Source of the DNA: Trebonia sp963771985
GTDB lineage: Bacteria; Actinomycetota; Actinomycetes; Streptosporangiales; Streptosporangiaceae
Direction: 5' to 3'
Length of the DNA: 64,000 nt
NCBI GenBank assembly: GCA_963771985.1
Contig: CAVYVO010000032.1
Coordinates: 248,001-312,000, forward strand
The position numbers and the translations under genes are program-made. Each line of letters opens with the position of its first letter. Position 1 is the first letter of the stretch. The notes below the pieces were generated by a model, which saw only the letters and a program-made list of their open reading frames with translations, did no database searches and had not been told where the DNA came from. Positions 50,768 through 60,690 of the stretch are shown here, in pieces.

Positions 50768-53700
50768 ATGCCTGATGCACGCCCGGAGCGCGATGAGATC
50801 CCGCGGATGCAAGCAGGTGTGCGGGATTGGGTGCGGCGAACCGCGGCACATGGTGAGAAAAAACTGCGGTCCACCTCCCCGAATATGTTGCTGTCGGTCG
50901 TGTGCGCGAGCGCGGTGGGCCCGGTGGTGGTGGGAGGGGCTGGGGTGACGAGCGCCGCCGCCGTGGCGGGCGCCGGGGTGATTTCCTCGGTCGGCGGCGG
51001 TGTCCTGAGCGCTGTGATCGCCGGCGCCCTAGACCGTATGCGGGAACGCGAGAAGGCGGACACCCCTTCACCGGTGGAACTGGAGGCACACCTCGCAGAG
51101 CAAATCCAGGAGATCCTAGACACAGGTCAAGCGGACGCGAAGACATTGCGAGCCGAGATCGCCGCAGTGCTGGAAGCGATCGACGCAGGCGGGACGGCGC
51201 TACGCGCAGCAATCGAGGTCGGGAGCGATCAGGTTCGGCGAGATGTCATAGCCGTGTTCGGCGAGCTAGGCGCCGACTTCGATGAATTGCGCTTCCTGCT
51301 TGGCAGCGTCGAGCGCGCGGCGGCGGAGATCCTGGCGGGCCAGGACGCGCAAGGCGCGCAGCTGCGAGCGATAATCGACAAGGTCGGCTGGGCAGGAACC
51401 GAAGCTCGGCTGGCCCGGGAGGAGGCGGCGGCTTGGCGGACGCGCACCGCAGGGCGTGCAAGCGGCAAGGAGCCAGGCCAGGGCGCACGTTGGGCGGGCG
51501 GATGCCCATACCGAGGGCTGCTGCCGTTCACCGAAGCGGAAGCCGACATGTTCTACGGCAGGGAGCGGCTGACGGCTGAACTGGCCGGTCGGCTGTCCGA
51601 GCCGAGCGCTGAGATGATAATCGTCACCGGCGCGTCTGGGGCTGGCAAGTCCTCACTACTGCGAGCCGGATTGCTGCCGGCTTTGGCCCGCGGACTGCAG
51701 GTACCCGGGTCGCAGGACTGGCCGCGGATCGTAATGACCCCGTCCCGACAGCCGCTGGCCGAGCTGGCCGCGCATTTGGCAGCCTTGGGGGGGACCAGCG
51801 CCGCTGCGGTCCTGGAGGATCTTTCCTCCAATCCTGAGCAGGCCCACCTGGCGGCGTGGCAGGCGGTCATCACTGCCACCCGCCATGGTCGGGAGCAAGC
51901 AGCCGGCGGCACGAATGCACGGCTCGTCCTGATTGTCGATCAGTTCGAGGAGGTATTCACCCCGGACCGCGACGGGATCTGGGAGCAAGAGCGGCGGGCC
52001 TTCATCACCGCGCTCCACGCCGCGTCCACCCGCCCGGTCGGCCCGCATTGCAAGCCGCCCGCTCTGGTGATTCTCGCTGTGCGCGGCGACTACTGGGATC
52101 GGTGCGCAGCCTACCCCGAGCTTGGAGGCGCGCTGCAGGACAGCCACCTCGTGGTGGGTCCGATGACCGAGATCGAGCTGAGATTGGCGATTACCGGGCC
52201 AGCGAAGGCAGCCGGCTTGCGAATCGATGCCGCGCTCACCGATGTGATCCTCAGCGACTTGCGTTCCGCCAGCATGACAGTGGGCGCAGGCGCCTTGCCG
52301 TTGCTCTCTCAGGCGATGCTGGCGACCTGGGAAAACCGCGACGGTGACGAACTCACCAGCCATGGCTACAGTCTGGCAGGCGGTATCAGCTTTGCCGTCC
52401 AGACCAGCGCCGATGCGGTCTATGATGCCCTGCCCGCAAGCCACCGGGCCTTGGCGAGGGAAGTGCTAACAAGCATGAGCGCCGTCGGCAGCGACGGGCG
52501 GCTCACCAGCCGGGCCGTGACTCGCTCCAGCTTGTACTCCAGGCGCCCGGCCGCCGAATGCGCCCGGATCGACGAGATCCTTGACGCGTTCGCCGCCCGT
52601 CGGCTCCTGGTTCTCAACGACGGCGGGGCCGAGATGGCCCACGACGCCCTGCTGCGCGGCTGGCCGAGGCTTCGCGGGTGGCTTGAAGAAGACCGAGCCA
52701 GCTGGATGCTCCACACCCAGCTCGCTGAGGACGCCGCCACGTGGCGGGGCCACGGCGATGACCCTTCCTTTCTATACAGGGGAACCCAGTTCGCCGCAGT
52801 CTCTCGGGCTGCCGACGGTTGGTCAGCAGACCCCGGCCGCTACCCAGCAATTACAAGCACTGAGCGCGACTTCCTGCATGCAGCTGACCGCGCCGCCGCC
52901 CGAGCCTCCCGATGGCGACGGGCCGTTGTCGTTGTCGTTGTCGTCCTGTTCCTCGCATCCCTCGCTGGAGCAGGAATCGCCATCGTCAAAGCCCGAGCCG
53001 CCAGACAGCAGACCGCCCTCGCTATCTCCGGCGAGATCGCCGCGCAAAGCGAAACATTCGACACCACCGGCCCCGTTACCGCTTCCTTGCTGGCCACCGC
53101 GGCGTGGCGCATCGACCCCGGCAATCCGCTTGCCCGCGAAAGCCTCCTCAACGCCTACGCCCAGCCCTACCGCGAGACCCTGAACCTGGGCAGCCCCTAT
53201 GCCTTCGCCGGAGCCTTCAGCGCTAACGGTAAGGTCGCCGTGACCATCGGCAACGACGCCAGCACGGTCCAGCTGTGGAACCGCACTACCCGCGAACAGA
53301 TCGGCCTGCCCATCACCGTCCCTGGCAACGCCCAGGTTTGGGTGGTGGCCCTCAGCGCGGACGGCAGGCTGCTGGCCACAGCGGACAACGATGGCACGAC
53401 CCGTCTTTGGGACGTAGCCACCCACAAACAGATCGGCGCGGCCATTGTGACGAAAAATAACCTCGTGCTCGCGCTCGCCTTCAGCGCCGACGGCACCCGG
53501 TTGGCCACCGCACAAGGTTATGGCACTTTCAGGTTGTGGGATGTGGCCACCCACCGAGAGATTGGCGGTCCCCTTACCTCTCCCGTCCCAACTGACGTCT
53601 GGGCCGGACCCGAGCCCCCGACCTATATCGGCATCGCATTCAGCCCGAGCGGCAGCATACTGGCCACTGCCGACAGTGACGGCGCAGTCCGGTTCTGGGA

Positions 53701-54928
53701 TGTGGCCACCCACAAACAGATCGGCGCGCCCATGGCCCTTCCCGGCGACAATGTTCCCGGGCTAGCCTTCAGTCCAGACGGCGCAATGCTGGCCACTGCC
53801 GACAGTGACGGCGTGGTCCGGCTCTGGGATGCGGCCACTCGCAGCCAGATCGGCGCGCCCATGGTCACCGGCGTCGATGAAACAAACAACTATCTCGCAG
53901 TGGCCTTCAGCCCGGACGGCACCACGCTCGCGAGCATGGACGGCAACACAATTCAGCTGTGGGACGTGGGCATGCTCAACGAGATCGGCGCACCAATTAC
54001 CGTTCCTGGAAGCCTCAACTCGCTTGCCGGTGTGAACGGGGTGGCTTACAGCCCGGACCGCAGGCTGCTGGTGACCGCGGACGGTAACGGCACAGTCGAC
54101 TTGTGGGACGTGACCACCCATCGGCAAATCGGTATGCCCATCACCGCCGACCCCGGAAGCCTCAAGTCGTTTGACGGAGGAGTACGCGGGGTGGCCTTCA
54201 GCCCGGATGGCAGGCTGCTGGCCACTGCGGACGGCGACGGGACAGTCAAGTTGTGGGACGTGGCCACCCGCCGGCAAATCGGCGCGACCATAACCGTGCC
54301 TGGGGATGGAAACGCTATCGCCCTCCCCGGAAGCAGCTCCGTTCTCGGAGTGGCCTTCAGCCCGGATGGCAGGCTCCTGGCCACGGCCGACGGTCCCCGC
54401 CAAGTCTTGCTATGGGATGTGAACACCCACCAGCGGATCGGCACGCTGATCACCCACCTCAACAGCGGCGTGCTCGGGGTTGCTTTCAGCCCGGACGGTA
54501 CGATGCTGGCCACCGCGAGCAGCGACGGCACGGTTCGGCTCTGGGACGCGGCCACCCTGCAGCAGGTCGGTGCGTCCATCAACGTCCCCGGCAGCAGCAG
54601 CCCGCTCGGGGTGGCATTCAGCCCCGATGGAACAATGCTGGCCACCGCGGACGGCGACGGCACGGTTCGGCTCTGGGATGTTGCCACCCTCGCCCAGATC
54701 GGCCCGTCCATCAACGTCCCCGGCTACAACGATGTGAACGGGGTAGCATTCAGCCCGGACGGCACGATGCTGGCTACCGCGGACGGCGACAGCACGGTTC
54801 GGCTCTGGGACGTGGCGTTCCCTCACAATCTCCTGAACGCGGTGTGCGCCATCGCGGGCGGTAGCCTCAACCGCCAGGAATGGGAAGCCGACATACAAGC
54901 AGAACCCTTCCAGAAGGCATGCCCTTAG
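50768..54928 (+). CDS. nSTAND-type ATPase with WD40 repeats and N-terminal glycine-rich segment
   Basis: 1386 residues from ATG 50768. Residues about 41-90 are a hydrophobic glycine-rich stretch (VGPVVVGGAGVTSAAAVAGA, GVISSVGGGVLSAVIAGALD) that could insert in a membrane. About 100-225 is a coiled coil. The nSTAND1 module begins CPYRGLLPFTEAEADMFYGR, Walker A GASGAGKSS (about 287), Walker B LVLIVDQFEEVF (about 390), then winged helix and a second helical region. TM helix about 716-741 (AVVVVVVVLFLASLAGAGIA). WD40 repeats from about 808 to the end, at least twelve units of type VAFSPDGTMLATADGDGTVR LWD. STAND proteins are signal-dependent switches; beta-propeller senses, N domain acts. Partner genes not identified. 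Confidence 0.9.
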   Translation: MPDARPERDEIPRMQAGVRDWVRRTAAHGEKKLRSTSPNMLLSVVCASAVGPVVVGGAGVTSAAAVAGAGVISSVGGGVLSAVIAGALDRMREREKADTPSPVELEAHLAEQIQEILDTGQADAKTLRAEIAAVLEAIDAGGTALRAAIEVGSDQVRRDVIAVFGELGADFDELRFLLGSVERAAAEILAGQDAQGAQLRAIIDKVGWAGTEARLAREEAAAWRTRTAGRASGKEPGQGARWAGGCPYRGLLPFTEAEADMFYGRERLTAELAGRLSEPSAEMIIVTGASGAGKSSLLRAGLLPALARGLQVPGSQDWPRIVMTPSRQPLAELAAHLAALGGTSAAAVLEDLSSNPEQAHLAAWQAVITATRHGREQAAGGTNARLVLIVDQFEEVFTPDRDGIWEQERRAFITALHAASTRPVGPHCKPPALVILAVRGDYWDRCAAYPELGGALQDSHLVVGPMTEIELRLAITGPAKAAGLRIDAALTDVILSDLRSASMTVGAGALPLLSQAMLATWENRDGDELTSHGYSLAGGISFAVQTSADAVYDALPASHRALAREVLTSMSAVGSDGRLTSRAVTRSSLYSRRPAAECARIDEILDAFAARRLLVLNDGGAEMAHDALLRGWPRLRGWLEEDRASWMLHTQLAEDAATWRGHGDDPSFLYRGTQFAAVSRAADGWSADPGRYPAITSTERDFLHAADRAAARASRWRRAVVVVVVVLFLASLAGAGIAIVKARAARQQTALAISGEIAAQSETFDTTGPVTASLLATAAWRIDPGNPLARESLLNAYAQPYRETLNLGSPYAFAGAFSANGKVAVTIGNDASTVQLWNRTTREQIGLPITVPGNAQVWVVALSADGRLLATADNDGTTRLWDVATHKQIGAAIVTKNNLVLALAFSADGTRLATAQGYGTFRLWDVATHREIGGPLTSPVPTDVWAGPEPPTYIGIAFSPSGSILATADSDGAVRFWDVATHKQIGAPMALPGDNVPGLAFSPDGAMLATADSDGVVRLWDAATRSQIGAPMVTGVDETNNYLAVAFSPDGTTLASMDGNTIQLWDVGMLNEIGAPITVPGSLNSLAGVNGVAYSPDRRLLVTADGNGTVDLWDVTTHRQIGMPITADPGSLKSFDGGVRGVAFSPDGRLLATADGDGTVKLWDVATRRQIGATITVPGDGNAIALPGSSSVLGVAFSPDGRLLATADGPRQVLLWDVNTHQRIGTLITHLNSGVLGVAFSPDGTMLATASSDGTVRLWDAATLQQVGASINVPGSSSPLGVAFSPDGTMLATADGDGTVRLWDVATLAQIGPSINVPGYNDVNGVAFSPDGTMLATADGDSTVRLWDVAFPHNLLNAVCAIAGGSLNRQEWEADIQAEPFQKACP

Positions 54929-55605
54929 GGGCTGCGGTCATCTTCCGGGAGATCGGCGACTTTCAAGGCGAGGGCATGGCGCGTGACAATCGATCTCGTC
55001 GCCAAGTATCAGGCAGCGACCGGAACCTGACCACCCAGGCTCGCAGCCTCGCCCACGCGACTCTGTTGCGCCGCCTTCGCCGCCTTCGCCGCCTGGCAGC
55101 GTGGAGAAGACGCCGCACCCCGCCTTATGCCGCGACATAGAGCCTCTCCACGCAGCGCATGTGGTCGTCGGCGCCGCAATCGACGCTGTTTTCGGTCATT
55201 CGAACACCGGCAGAGCCCACAAGATCTGGGAGCCAAACTGGGAGCCAACAATCACCGCTTCCAGGCGACATCAGACCGCAATCAGCTTCCATCATCGCAG
55301 TTGAACGGCTCACCGAGCGATATCAGGCGACATAGGGCGACCGCTTGACGGTGCCTTCTAACCAGCGGGTCGCGGATAGATACGCGGACGCCTTACCCGC
55401 GCGCAAGCCTGTTCCAGTGCCCAGCTCGCCCGGCAGTTGAGGTGGACTGCACAGATGGTGACCGCGTACGCCAGAAACACTGCAGCCATCGCCCCTGGGT
55501 TCCGCAGCTGTGTAGCGCGCAGGGCGGCGAATTTGCGGTTTGACGTGCGGTAATGCACCGGTTCCTGGATGGAGGGCGTGTATCTAGGCGGGTTGTTTCC
55601 GCTGG
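54929..55605. other. Intergenic region with att-like half-site
   Basis: About 680 bases, no gene. A CCTTCGCCG triplet-like repeat lies at 55070-55100. Then comes the att-like segment listed at 55230-55375. From about 55376 to 55605 is IS1634-side flanking DNA, with open frames of shadow type. Confidence 0.35.
55230..55375 (+). other. Second att-like half-site: GAGCCAA repeats and tRNA 3' piece
   Basis: GAGCCAA at 55230 and GAGCCAACA at 55242 repeat with 12-bp period, the same period and the same GAGCCAACA ending as at 12.1 kb (there on the minus strand). About 105 bp further, CTTCTAACCAGCGGGTCGCG (from 55354) reads like a tRNA anticodon loop (TCT) plus 3' stem and start of the T arm, cut off at about 55375. 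Confidence 0.4.
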
Positions 55606-57304
55606 TCAGCCGGTTGCGGCTGGGGTGAGCTGGTAGATCCTCGCGGGCGGGTCGATGCCGAGCTGGTCGAGGATGTCCTGCTGGGCGGGGCTGATCTCGG
55701 TGCGCTGGCGGAAGACCCCGGCGGGTCCGGTGAAGGTGCCGACCTGGATCCGGTCGAGATGGCGGCGCAGTTCCGGCCAGGTCTGGCCGCAGGCGTTCTC
55801 GGCGACGCGGGCGAGCAGGAGGGCGAGCCAGCAGAGGATGACGTGGGCCCGGATGCGTTCCTCTTTCCGGTGGTAGACAGGCCTGAGGTCGATGACCTGT
55901 TTCATGTCGCGCCAGCCGCGCTCGACTTCCAGCAGCTGCTTGTAGCCCAAGGCGATGTCCTCGGCGGTCATCTTCGGGTCGGAGGTGCGCAGCAGGTACT
56001 TGCCGTCGAGGTTCTCCTCGGCCTTCGCCTTCGAACGCGTCGATGCGCAGGAGCCCGCCGGGGGTGACGCGCAGGTAGCGGTTCAGGCCGGGCTTGGTGG
56101 AGATGACGCCGCGCAGCTCGGCCCGCTTGTCCTTGGCCAGCGCGTCGGTGCCGTCGATCAGTTCCTTGAGCTGGGCGATCATGCGGGCGCGAATGGCGGC
56201 GTCCCGCTCGGCGCCCTCGGGGCTGTGGCAGATGACGAACCGCTCGTCCTCGGCGATGCGTACTTCCTTGACGCGGAGGTTGCCGGCGACTTCCTGGTAG
56301 CGGCCCTGCCGGGACAGGGCGGCGTCCGCCTCGGCGGAGCCGGAGCGGAGCTTCTCCCCGATGATGTAGTGGTTCCCGCCCTTGCGCAGGTAGCGGCGGT
56401 TCTCGGCGGAGGTGAAGCCGCGGTCGGCGACCCAGACGACCTTCGACAGGGCCCAGCCGCGCAGGTCGTCTTTGACCTGGCGGATGAGGGCGGAGTCGGC
56501 GGTGTTCCCGGGCCAGCACCACACGCGCAGCGGGATGCCGTCGCGGGTGACGGCCATGCCGATGACGACCTGCGGCAGGTCGTCGCGGTGGTCCTTGGAC
56601 TTGCCCCAGGTCCGGAACCCCGCTGTCCGCAGTTCCCCGCCCTGCGTGCCGTCCGGGACCGGGTTCCCGTGCTCGTCGCGGGGAACGGGGCCGTCGGCGT
56701 CCTCCGTGACGAAGTAGGTGCTGGTCGTGTCGAAGAACAGCAGATCGGTCTCAAGACCCGGCAGCTCGGCGACCCGGCCGAAGACCTCCTTCTCCAGGGC
56801 GCCGCGGATCTGCAGCAGCCAGTCCATCGCCCGGTAGCAGGCGTCGTCACTCGTCGCGTCAAGGTCCCTGACCAGCACGTCCTCGCTCGCCCAGCGGGCC
56901 GCGGCCAGCTTCGAGGACGGGGCCAGCGCCCGGTTCGCGGTCAGCGCGAACAGCACCCGCTCCGCCGACGGGTCCAGGCATCGGCCCTGCAGCAGCTCCC
57001 GCACCGCCGGGCCGATGCCCAGCCGCTCCCACAGCGCGTCCAGCACGTGCGTCCCGCCCAGCGGCCGGGACTCCGCGAACTCCAGGCCCTCCGCGGGCCG
57101 TGCCCTGCCCGGGTCCAGGTGCCGGGCGACCGACGCGACCAGCCGCTGCAGCGCCTCCCGCGTCCCGGGCTCTTCCCGGCCGAAGTTGTAGACGACCTGC
57201 ACCCGCGACCGTTTCGCGGCCGGGTCCCACACGTTATGGGCCAGCTGCAGGTACCGGACCTCGCTGCCGTCCTTGTTCCGGCGCGGCGTCGACCGCAAAT
57301 ACAC
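55606..57304 (-). pseudogene. IS1634-family transposase, frameshifted
   Basis: Starts at 57304 (MYLRSTPRRNKDGSEVRYLQ). Family wording: HVLDALWERLGIGPAVRELL, DLLFFDTTSTYFVTED (first Asp), LPQVVIGMAVTRDGIPLRVW, VWVADRGFTSAENRRYLRKG (second Asp). At about 56035 the frame is lost (RIDAFEGEGRGEP). One base over the family text resumes: EENLDGKYLLRTSDPKMTAE, YKQLLEVERGWRDMKQVIDL (Glu), to the stop at 55606. Without repair the protein lacks its catalytic Glu. Terminal repeats not identified with confidence. Confidence 0.85.
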
Positions 57305-57551
57305 ATACTAGATATTACGCTGCCAGACCGGCTCTCACCAGGACTGATTACGTCAGTGCATGTATCTATGAACCTTGCACCGCAACAGTACCGGCCAGCC
57401 GCCTGGCCTGCCCGTTCACCCCGGAACGCAGACTAGGCAACCGGCCAACTGCGGAAGCCAGGTCGCCGACCCCAGGTCCTCGGCTAGCTCTGAGCAGAGC
57501 GGGGTCACATCAACGGATCGCAGCTTGGATGTCAGCTTGAGGAAGCTGCGA
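57305..57551. other. Intergenic stretch, no gene seen
   Basis: 250 bases between the IS1634 gene and the 3' end of the 4-TM protein gene. No gene seen; the left edge probably contains the IS end. Confidence 0.3.
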
Positions 57552-60371
57552 TCAAGTGATGGACTGCAGGAGCTGCAGCCGGGTCCGCTCAAACTCGTTT
57601 GGCAATTTGCCGATTACGTTGGCGAGTAGCTCGCTTTCAGCTGGCATGCTGCCGGGCAGCATGCCGCTGTTGGAGCATGAGGAGCACGTAATCATTTCGG
57701 CTGCGAGCGGAATGACTCCGAGGCAATCACGGCACCAGCGCTGATCAGCAAGGATGTCTTCGAGAAGGACAGAGGACAGATCATGCGGCCCGCTGCCGTA
57801 GTAACCCCAGGTCAGGTCGCCGGTGCGCACGTCTCGGTCGCGAAGTACCCGATGGCTGTGGTCAGGCAGCTCGACGGTGACCAGATGCGTTCCAGCGGCG
57901 TCATCTTTTCCCCGGTAGGTCCAGTCGCGGGTATCTAGCTGTGAGACAAGCCGATGCGCGATGGCACGTACCGTGCGCGGACCTGCCGCATGAGGAACGG
58001 TCGGCGTGATGCCGGGATCGGCCCGGGCGCACCAGCGGGCAGCGGCCAAGATGAGCCGGCGCAACTGAGGATCAAGGGGCTGATAGCCGGGACGCTGTTC
58101 CTCGCCCGGCGCGGCGGGCGGGGAAGGCATCTCCGCATACCTGTCGTCGTAGTCACGAAGGTGCTCGGTCAGGAACGTCGCGATGCGCCGTGCTTCCTCG
58201 GGAGAGCCTTTGCGCACGGCGCATGCCGCGTGAGCCCAGAGCGTAGTGAGGGCGGCGGCCGGGAGGCGGGCTTCGGCGTGACCGGTCCAGCGGGAAAACA
58301 ACTCTTCGGCTTCGCCCAGAACCTCGCCTGTCAGCGGTCGCGCGGGAGGCGGCGATACAGGCTCGTCCAGCTCATGCACGCGTCTTTGACCCGAAGGCAG
58401 GTCAACTGGCCAGCCGGCGGCGGCAAGCCGGGCCTGTAGCATCGCGATCACCGGGCCGAACATGTTCCCGTGCGGCGTGTTCCAGGCCAACGCCAAGGCG
58501 AGCTCTTCTGCTGCCTCATAGATTTCACGGATGTGTTCTTTCTGCTGGCGGGCCGCGTCAAGCAGCTGGTCACACTCAGAGATCACGCCGATGAGCACTA
58601 CCTCGATCCGGTACTGGCCAGCCTGGGACTGCGCCTCCCGCCCGTGAAGCGAGGTGTCAAGCGTGAACCGGATCAGCGCGTTCGTGTATGCCGCGGCCGC
58701 GTCGCGGTCTCCTCGCTTAGTACTGGCGGTGGCCGAGGCAAGGATCCTCAGCCCGGTACTCAGCGCCCGCCGGTCGAACCCTGCGTCAAACGCGGAACTC
58801 ATCAGCGTGCTCAGGCACTTGGCCGTACAGGCGGCAATACCGCCCGCTTCGGATGGCGTCGGCAGGTCACGCCAGCCGGTTCGCGCAGCCGGAAGGTCGG
58901 TAGCGGGCTGCTGTTCCGCACGAAGGCGCACGCCGATTTCTTCAAGGGCAGCTTCCACCAGATCGGACGGAACGTGCTTCCCCTGCCGGTACATGCCGTC
59001 AGCCAGACCGGCCAGGCGCAGCACATCGGCATCGAAGGTCCCATGACCCTGCCACCTGGTAGGCCAGCTAGTGCTCGAGGGCTGAGGTGACGGCAACAGG
59101 GACATCAAGGTGTCAACAGTCTCGCTCAGCAGTTCATAGTCATTCCACCACGCGGGCGGATCGGGCAGAGATGCCCGGGCGCTGTTTTCCCTGTCGGCCG
59201 GGCGCAGCAGCGCGACTGACAATGTCACGGCCAGATCTTCAGCGGTCTTGCCATCCTCAGCAGCGAAATCATCGACGAAACGATCCAGCATCTCCCGGCG
59301 CTCGGCCCGTGGCACAGGCGAGATCACCGGCTGCCGGTCAGTCTCCGGCGGCAAGGACGAGGGGAACGTCGGAGGCGGGAAGAAACCGGCCTCTGAGCGC
59401 CGGGGTGGCGGAGTCAGGCGCTTCGGCGGAATGCGGAACCCCACGGGCGGGAGCGCCCGGCCAACCCGCTTAGCCGTAATGCCGGCCAGTGCGTCAAGCC
59501 CGGCACGGGCAACCTCGCGCTGACCGCGCCTTCGCGCATCCGCCGCGATCGCAGCCAGGGCCCGATGCACCTCGTCAAACACGCGCGGATGCTCCGCCTG
59601 ATCCAGTCCAAGAACCCACAGTGCCCTGACAACACCGGAAGCAAGCGCCGCCGACTCGGCACTGGCGGCCCGTTCACCCAGCAACCGGACCGCCACCCCG
59701 ATCTCACCCCCGGAGTCGTGACGGGCGCGGTCAGCCAAGACCATCGCATAACTGCCCACCATCCGCAGGCCCTCGTCGTACGGGAGCTCGGCATCGGCGG
59801 CCAGCTGACCGAGCACCTCGGCCACGTCCTCCAATCCCTTGCCACCCTGCTGATCACGCGACAGCACAACCAGCGCGCGCCGGCGAGTCCATACAGAAAG
59901 CGACGGAGGATTCATGCGCTGCGCCGTAGCCCATACCGTGGCGCCGACAACGAGAACCGCCCAGCCGAACGCAGCAAACGCAGCCGTACTCAGCCGCTGC
60001 GTCGGGGAAAAGGACACCCACAAAGGGAAGACAACGCCAGCACCCACGACGAGCGCCAGTACCGGCACGAACCAGCCGGGCAGAACACTGCGAACCACCG
60101 CCCAGGAATACTTCGTCATTACCTGCAAGACGATCGCGCCAACAGCGAGGCCGAACACGAGGACCGCAGCCTGGATACTCGCCGCCGCTATCAGGACAGC
60201 AGGCTGCAGACCCCGGCTACCAGCGCCGTTACCAAGATGCAGGCCCGGCCAGACCCAGACAACGACACCCCATGCAATAGCGCCGCTCAGGACGATAACT
60301 AGACCCCGAACGGCAAGCGCTGGCCTCGATCGGTGGTATCGCCGGTTCTCCCGCCACCGCCTACGTCGCAC
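57552..60371 (-). CDS. Large 4-TM protein with C-terminal zinc ribbon
   Basis: 939 residues. Four membrane helices at about 17-41, 57-83, 96-121 and 128-153 (RGLVIVLSGAIAWGVVVWVW, AAVLVFGLAVGAIVLQVMTK, FVPVLALVVGAGVVFPLWVS, AAFGWAVLVVGATVWATAQR), then a long cytoplasmic helical region of ARM/TPR-like texture, a Pro-rich linker near 325-350, and at the end RWCRDCLGVIPLAAEMITCS followed by CSNSG: a CxxC-x14-16-CxxC zinc ribbon. The N-terminal layout recalls DUF2254-like proteins but I would not assign it. Divergent from the NUDIX-PNP operon (320 nt apart), so it may belong to the same functional unit (inference). Confidence 0.7.
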   Translation of the reverse strand: MRRRRWRENRRYHRSRPALAVRGLVIVLSGAIAWGVVVWVWPGLHLGNGAGSRGLQPAVLIAAASIQAAVLVFGLAVGAIVLQVMTKYSWAVVRSVLPGWFVPVLALVVGAGVVFPLWVSFSPTQRLSTAAFAAFGWAVLVVGATVWATAQRMNPPSLSVWTRRRALVVLSRDQQGGKGLEDVAEVLGQLAADAELPYDEGLRMVGSYAMVLADRARHDSGGEIGVAVRLLGERAASAESAALASGVVRALWVLGLDQAEHPRVFDEVHRALAAIAADARRRGQREVARAGLDALAGITAKRVGRALPPVGFRIPPKRLTPPPRRSEAGFFPPPTFPSSLPPETDRQPVISPVPRAERREMLDRFVDDFAAEDGKTAEDLAVTLSVALLRPADRENSARASLPDPPAWWNDYELLSETVDTLMSLLPSPQPSSTSWPTRWQGHGTFDADVLRLAGLADGMYRQGKHVPSDLVEAALEEIGVRLRAEQQPATDLPAARTGWRDLPTPSEAGGIAACTAKCLSTLMSSAFDAGFDRRALSTGLRILASATASTKRGDRDAAAAYTNALIRFTLDTSLHGREAQSQAGQYRIEVVLIGVISECDQLLDAARQQKEHIREIYEAAEELALALAWNTPHGNMFGPVIAMLQARLAAAGWPVDLPSGQRRVHELDEPVSPPPARPLTGEVLGEAEELFSRWTGHAEARLPAAALTTLWAHAACAVRKGSPEEARRIATFLTEHLRDYDDRYAEMPSPPAAPGEEQRPGYQPLDPQLRRLILAAARWCARADPGITPTVPHAAGPRTVRAIAHRLVSQLDTRDWTYRGKDDAAGTHLVTVELPDHSHRVLRDRDVRTGDLTWGYYGSGPHDLSSVLLEDILADQRWCRDCLGVIPLAAEMITCSSCSNSGMLPGSMPAESELLANVIGKLPNEFERTRLQLLQSIT

Positions 60372-60636
60372 GCTGCTACCTGCTCCGTAGGAATCCTGTT
60401 TGCATGGCTTCTATCCTGACGCATACTCCAGGCCTGAGCTGTCGGATGACAGCGGTGACAGCTCAGCCACTCAGCCCAGCACCCGGGCCGTCCTGAACGA
60501 GGCGATCGCCGAGTATCACCCCGGCCACCTTGGCTTCATAGCCGAACGGTGGTCAGGTCCTGATGGACGTCCGCATCGCGACCTGGCTGTCCCTGTCTTG
60601 GCTCCGGCGACCGCGCCATAACCGAGAGGCCACCCA

Positions 60637-60672
60637 GAAGTATCCTCCGGGATACTTCCTGTCAGACTGACA
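60637..60672. promoter_or_regulatory. Two adjacent palindromes before the NUDIX-PNP gene
   Basis: GAAGTATCC-tccg-GGATACTTC (60637-60658) is followed at once by TGTCAG-A-CTGACA (60660-60672), which ends 18 bp before the GTG start. One or both may be operators. The first gene product has a NUDIX-winged-helix layout like NrtR, which binds palindromes in front of its own operon, so autoregulation is plausible (inference). Confidence 0.6.
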
Positions 60673-60690
60673 AGAAGTCACAATCGACGG

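Noticed and set aside
55070..55100. Tandem CCTTCGCCG repeat as a minisatellite
   Set aside because: Only about three short units; too small to mean anything.
60400..60621. 73-codon plus-strand frame before the NUDIX-PNP gene
   Set aside because: The part RAVLNEAIAEYHPGHLGF is plausible protein text, but there is no good start signal and no family; left as unannotated leader.
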